A stretch of DNA of 16,843 nucleotides, taken from SKVJ01 sp964578745 (GTDB taxonomy: Bacteria > Chloroflexota > Dehalococcoidia > GIF9 > AB-539-J10). The notes below the pieces were generated by a model that ran no database searches, was not told the DNA's origin, and saw only the letters and a list, made by a program, of their open reading frames with translations. How positions within the stretch are numbered: the first letter of the stretch is position 1; the number at the start of each line of letters is the position of its first letter. This document shows, piece by piece, positions 13,898 to 16,843 of the stretch. Made by a program: the position numbers and the translations under genes. The stretch lies in contig CAZODZ010000033.1 of NCBI GenBank assembly GCA_964578745.1, positions 1 to 16,843 of the forward strand. The letters are read 5' to 3'.

Positions 13898-14502
13898 ATG
13901 ACACCGGGGTTCACGCATCCGCTCTGAACGCCATTCCAGCCCCCATGGTACTAGTGGTCTTCGCCATCGTGTTGTCGACTACAGGGCGATATCATCTGAG
14001 GGGCCTGTCCACTTCGGACCCAACGGAAGGCTGGACGCCTGTGGTTCACCCGCCGCTGTCTTCCTGCTGCTCATCGCCATGCCTATCGGATTTATCGTTC
14101 TCTCTGCCTGGCTGGCCGAAGCATGGTCACGACAGGGACAGAATCAAGAGGTACAACTGGTTCTCTTTTCGAGGAGTGACAGTGGGATTGATGGCCGGCC
14201 TCGGGACCGCCTACCGCAATACCCTTGCGCAGGACAACCGGCTGTTGCGTCCGGAGACAACTTAGCAGCCACGCAGCCACTGTGGTTACCATCCTGCAGC
14301 CGTGCATAGGAGCCTTCCTTCTACGTGGCGACATCGGTGTCCTGGTCGAGACTGCATCGGGCAGGAAACACCTCATTGGCTCAGACTCCCGGAGCGCCTT
14401 GCAGAAGTAACAGCAATAGCATCGGAGCTGCGCGTAGGCATCTACACGGCAGCAGGTTGGATAGTCGATATTTGCCCGTCAGTCCCTGTTTCGTTATCAT
14501 GA
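13898..14502 (+). pseudogene. Decayed membrane protein with bacterial PH-like domain
   Basis: A strong ribosome site (GGAAGGAGGGG) precedes ATG 13898, but the frame stops after nine codons. Sensible protein then appears in pieces: a first hydrophobic helix (APMVLVVFAIVLSTTG, about 13940-13990), a second in another frame (AVFLLLIAMPIGFIVLSAWL, about 14052-14112), then RIKRYNWFSFRGV at about 14140-14180 back in the first frame. After that comes a segment typical of the strand-rich end of bacterial PH-like domains, again split over two frames (GDIGVLVETASGRKHLIGSD at about 14330-14390, then PERLAEVTAIASEL, ending at 14502). The original was probably a two-helix membrane protein with a PH-like module, of roughly 190 residues. 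At least three frameshifts show that it no longer makes this product. The PH assignment rests on motif resemblance only. Confidence 0.6.
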
Positions 14503-14652
14503 GAGCCAGTGGTCGAGGGCTGGGTGGAAGTAGTCGACAGCCAATTGGGAAGTCCTCTGATCGCTGAGTTGGCGACCGTGGTCTCCATGTGACCGGTAGG
14601 CACGCGGATCCACAGGCAACAGCGGGATTCCGGTCGCAGCGGAGACAGGTTA

Positions 14653-15021
14653 TTGCGCAGAAAAGTCATTGTGCTGGGGCTCGTCCCAGCGGGCATCGCG
14701 CTGGGTTACTTTTTCTACCTCGGGTGCGCTTTGGGATTCGCCGCATCCAAGTATTTTGGTGGGCGCAAAGCTGGAGTCCAGGGGCGCATCAAGTCAATTG
14801 TCATTCCTCTGAAAAGCTATGAGCTGCATCTGCACCACTGGCTGCTCTCCGCCGTCGCCGTGACAACCAGCGCTATACAGGGATTCTCACTTCTCGCGCC
14901 GGGGCTGTTCTACGGCATACTCGGGGGGCTGGTGCTTCAGGGCATCTATTGCTACGAAGACTGGCACCGTATCGTCCGCCGTCGTATCAATGCCCTTCCT
15001 GAAGTCGGCGGTACGCACTAG
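14653..15021 (+). CDS. Small HxHHW integral membrane protein
   Basis: This 122-residue protein has a hydrophobic N-terminal helix (VLGLVPAGIALGYFFYLGCA, about 7-26), a cytoplasmic or surface loop, and two more apolar stretches (about 64-78 and 80-99). The notable motif ELHLHHWLLS (57-66) puts H59, H61 and H62 at the membrane edge beside W63, a plausible metal or haem site. The end (YCYEDWHRIVRRRI) is basic. Similar HxHHW membrane proteins of unknown function occur in environmental bacterial genomes, from memory. The start is the TTG at 14653 with GGAG about ten bases upstream; no ATG lies in frame near by, so the exact start is uncertain. It follows the PH-like pseudogene by 150 bases. Confidence 0.65.
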   Translation: MRRKVIVLGLVPAGIALGYFFYLGCALGFAASKYFGGRKAGVQGRIKSIVIPLKSYELHLHHWLLSAVAVTTSAIQGFSLLAPGLFYGILGGLVLQGIYCYEDWHRIVRRRINALPEVGGTH

Positions 15022-15610
15022 CAGCTTCCGCGGCCGCTATCCCTTGCCAGGCCTCCTGCACTCACCTGCCATGTCTTTATATCCTCCAGGCCGGCTGGCG
15101 CAACCCGCCTGTGAGAGATGTGCGACACATCCCGTGTTACGCACAGATTACACGGCACATCACGGCGCCCGGACTTGATCTGCTGGGAGGCACACATACG
15201 ATGCGGCGTCCTGCCGCGCTCGAAGAATCCCGGTAGCGACCCTGGGGCCACGTCGAGGGCCTCTTTGGTTCCGGCATGCCGCTCATCGGCTGCGAACCGG
15301 GTGGTTCCAGTGCCCTTGGAGGGCACCTGCCCACGTGGCCGCGGACTCCCGCGCCTGTCGACAGCCGTGGGCAGGATGACGTACAAATCGAAGTAGACAT
15401 TGTCTCCCGCATTGAGCCGCCTGGGTGCGAAAGTACCTGACTGTCGTTTTCCAGGGTCGGTCCTGCCTTCTGGCTGGCCGGTTCGGAGGTCGCGTGATTG
15501 TCTTCCGGACGGCGCTCACGGGTGCCACAACCTCTCGGACAGGCAGGGTCGCGATGCGGGGCATCGACTGCTACACTGTTACCAGGTCGTATGCATGAAG
15601 AAAGGTTGAA
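15022..15610. other. 589-base gap, possible degraded coding DNA
   Basis: No convincing gene is seen. Minus-strand frames are open (for example 15018-15386, with NVYFDLYVILPTAVD just at its start) and plus-strand frames look like their shadows, so a degraded minus-strand gene is possible but not shown. Two small hairpins exist: GATGTG-CGA-CACATC at 15117-15131 and GTGCCC-TTGGA-GGGCAC at 15310-15326. Confidence 0.3.
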
Positions 15611-16264
15611 ATGACCTTGACGACCATGGTCGACCCCGAAGAGCCTCATGGCGGACCGGGGAGAAGGCGTCTCCTGGTGTTCGCTGCCACCGTGATCGCC
15701 GCGGTGGTACTTGCGGTTGCGGGCGTCTCTGCCCTGACGGATGAAGAACCACTCACCATTGAGGACGACAATCAGCAACTCCAGCCAGGTGGCCCATTCC
15801 TGGCAGAGGACAGCTTCGTCCTCCAGAACTACGATACGCTCAGCGCAGAAGAGAGGTCCTGCTGGTCCAGCCTGACCTTCGACCAGATAGTGGCCAGGGG
15901 ACTGCCGTTTCTGAAGAACAACCGTTACTACACGCGCTTCTTCCTGAAGGAAGCTGAGACAGTCGAACTGACAGTTGAGTCAAGCGTGCCGCTCGGGGCC
16001 GAGCTGGCAGGCGCCAGGGAGGGTGTCTCGATCATGCTTATCCCCGGCACTGCCCCGTATGGTCAGTTGCATGCACACGACTATCTCCCGCCAACGGAGA
16101 CTGGAAATGGCGGCTATTTCAAGGAGCTCTCCCGGTCGGGTAACTCGTGGCAGGTCTCGTGGGCCATTGCAGCACTCGAAAGCGATTACTACTGGCTCAT
16201 CTTTGCAAACACGGCAAGACAGGACGCATGGTGTCACTATACGATCAGTGTACCTTCAGACTAG
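15611..16264 (+). CDS. Exported or membrane-anchored protein of unknown family
   Basis: This 217-residue protein begins with a polar, basic N-terminus (1-20, ending GRRR) and one membrane helix (LLVFAATVIAAVVLAVAGVS, 21-40). There is no clear signal-peptidase site or lipobox, so it is probably a single-pass protein with its C-terminal part outside. The outer domain has two cysteines (C84, C208), possibly a disulfide, and a strand-rich, aromatic composition (RYYTRFFLKEAETVELTVES at 105-124; YYWLIFAN at 193-200), reminiscent of a beta-sandwich such as a pre-peptidase or carbohydrate-binding fold. I do not recognise the family. AAAGG lies five to six bases before the ATG. It ends ten bases before the next gene, with which it likely forms an operon. 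Confidence 0.75.
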   Translation: MTLTTMVDPEEPHGGPGRRRLLVFAATVIAAVVLAVAGVSALTDEEPLTIEDDNQQLQPGGPFLAEDSFVLQNYDTLSAEERSCWSSLTFDQIVARGLPFLKNNRYYTRFFLKEAETVELTVESSVPLGAELAGAREGVSIMLIPGTAPYGQLHAHDYLPPTETGNGGYFKELSRSGNSWQVSWAIAALESDYYWLIFANTARQDAWCHYTISVPSD

Positions 16265-16274
16265 AGGAGCGTTG

Positions 16275-16589
16275 ATGACAGAAGAACACAAGGGCCGGAA
16301 TACGTTCGAGGGCTACCATATCACAGAGGATGACGAGATCGAAAAGGCTTTGCAGGAGTACAAGGCCGCTGACGAAAGGCTGTGGGACCTGACCAGCAGG
16401 TATCTCTATCCACCGGAAGACGTCCCACACCAGGGAACGCGAGAGCTGGTTTTCCCGAACGTGGCTGCTCGCGATGAGTTCTACGAGGCCCGACGACTGG
16501 CACGAGAGACTCAGGAACGCTACGAGGCGGTTGCAAAGCAGAAGCAGACCAGTCCTGCAGAGCGTCCCGCTGGAGACAGCGATGCCTGA
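16275..16589 (+). CDS. Small helical cytoplasmic protein, operon partner
   Basis: This 104-residue protein starts at ATG 16275 with AGGAG five bases upstream and ten bases after the stop of the exported-protein gene. It is strongly charged and helical: EDDEIEKALQEYKAADERLW at about 18-37 and ARDEFYEARRLARETQERYE at about 64-83, separated by a proline-containing loop (YLYPPEDVPHQG). The pattern suggests a two-helix hairpin. There is no cysteine or membrane segment. The family is unknown. Because it is made with a membrane-anchored protein, it may act at the inner face of the membrane, but that is inference. Confidence 0.7.
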   Translation: MTEEHKGRNTFEGYHITEDDEIEKALQEYKAADERLWDLTSRYLYPPEDVPHQGTRELVFPNVAARDEFYEARRLARETQERYEAVAKQKQTSPAERPAGDSDA

Positions 16590-16752
16590 GGCAGCTTCGC
16601 TTGAGTGCTTGAGGCCCAGTGCGCTATGCTCGTCGCTGCGGTTGTGGGATATCACATGAACAGTTGTCTTTCGTCGGGCGTCACTGCTGGGCCAACTGGA
16701 CGTCCGCGCCAGACGTTTACTGTATGACACGTCTCCTGGAGGAACGCACGAC

Positions 16753-16843
16753 ATGGACAGGCGGATGTTGATTCAGTATGGAGTCCCAATAGGGGCCATT
16801 GTCATATTCGTGGCCTCGATCGTTGCCGTCGCAACATGTGGTG
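16753..16843 (+). CDS. Partial gene: N-terminus of a membrane or exported protein
   Basis: Thirty codons are visible before the window ends: a basic start (MDRRMLIQYG) and a strongly hydrophobic helix (VPIGAIVIFVASIVAVATCG). It is a signal peptide or first membrane helix; the cysteine at residue 29 follows Ala-Thr, which is a poor lipobox. GGAGG lies ten bases before the ATG. The product cannot be named. Confidence 0.5.
   Translation, partial: MDRRMLIQYGVPIGAIVIFVASIVAVATCG

Noticed and set aside
15137..15778. A 213-codon minus-strand frame
   Set aside because: It overlaps the well-supported exported-protein gene at its start, and its composition is rich in Arg, Ser, Pro and Gly without any domain pattern. 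Some underlying degraded gene cannot be excluded.
1..16843. tRNA, rRNA, transposase or integrase genes
   Set aside because: None could be recognised by eye on either strand. A covariance-model scan would settle the tRNA and small-RNA question.

Overview
The window (about 58% GC by eye) looks like chromosomal DNA of an anaerobic bacterium, most likely Chloroflexota of the Dehalococcoidia type. That placement is inference. It rests on a metallocofactor gene set typical of anaerobes (NifX-like proteins, ferredoxin/MinD hybrid ATPases, DUF134, DUF5320-type glycine-rich proteins), a cobalamin-type radical SAM enzyme, and PKD-type lipoprotein and Rrf2 sequences of the kind seen in that group. No rRNA, tRNA, CRISPR array or transposase was found.

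Left part (1-4338, minus strand). A palindromic intergenic repeat is followed by a badly frameshifted PKD-type lipoprotein pseudogene (194-1156). Next come an intact CtBP-like D-2-hydroxyacid dehydrogenase (1241-2290), a small unknown protein, a four-helix membrane protein behind a near-consensus sigma-70 promoter, a doubtful small ORF, and a frameshifted Rrf2-type regulator that still has an inverted repeat in front of it.

Centre (4339-11484, minus strand). An intact B12-type radical SAM protein with its own promoter (4339-5853) lies downstream of a nine-gene, apparently co-transcribed cassette. In transcription order this is: DUF134 regulator, DUF5320 protein, second DUF5320 protein, NifX-like protein with a coiled-coil tail, small zinc-ribbon protein with a DUF5320-like cap, two consecutive MinD-type ATPases each carrying a 2x[4Fe-4S] ferredoxin insert, a short NifX-like protein, and an Mrp/NBP35 ATPase that lacks the usual CxxC. 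A strong promoter lies just upstream of DUF134 and a second candidate lies before the short NifX gene. The set reads as a metal-cluster assembly or carrier module with no nitrogenase or other client enzyme in view.

Right part (11545-16843). A structured intergenic region contains two perfect interleaved inverted repeats (pseudoknot order). A DUF6166 gene (minus) and an excisionase-like HTH gene (plus) follow, divergently arranged. Then, on the plus strand, come small unknown genes, a decayed membrane/PH-like pseudogene (13898-14502), a small HxHHW membrane protein, a two-gene unit of an exported protein plus a helical cytosolic protein, and the first 30 codons of another membrane or exported protein that runs off the end. 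Three pseudogenes next to fully intact long genes suggest real gene decay rather than generally poor sequence.
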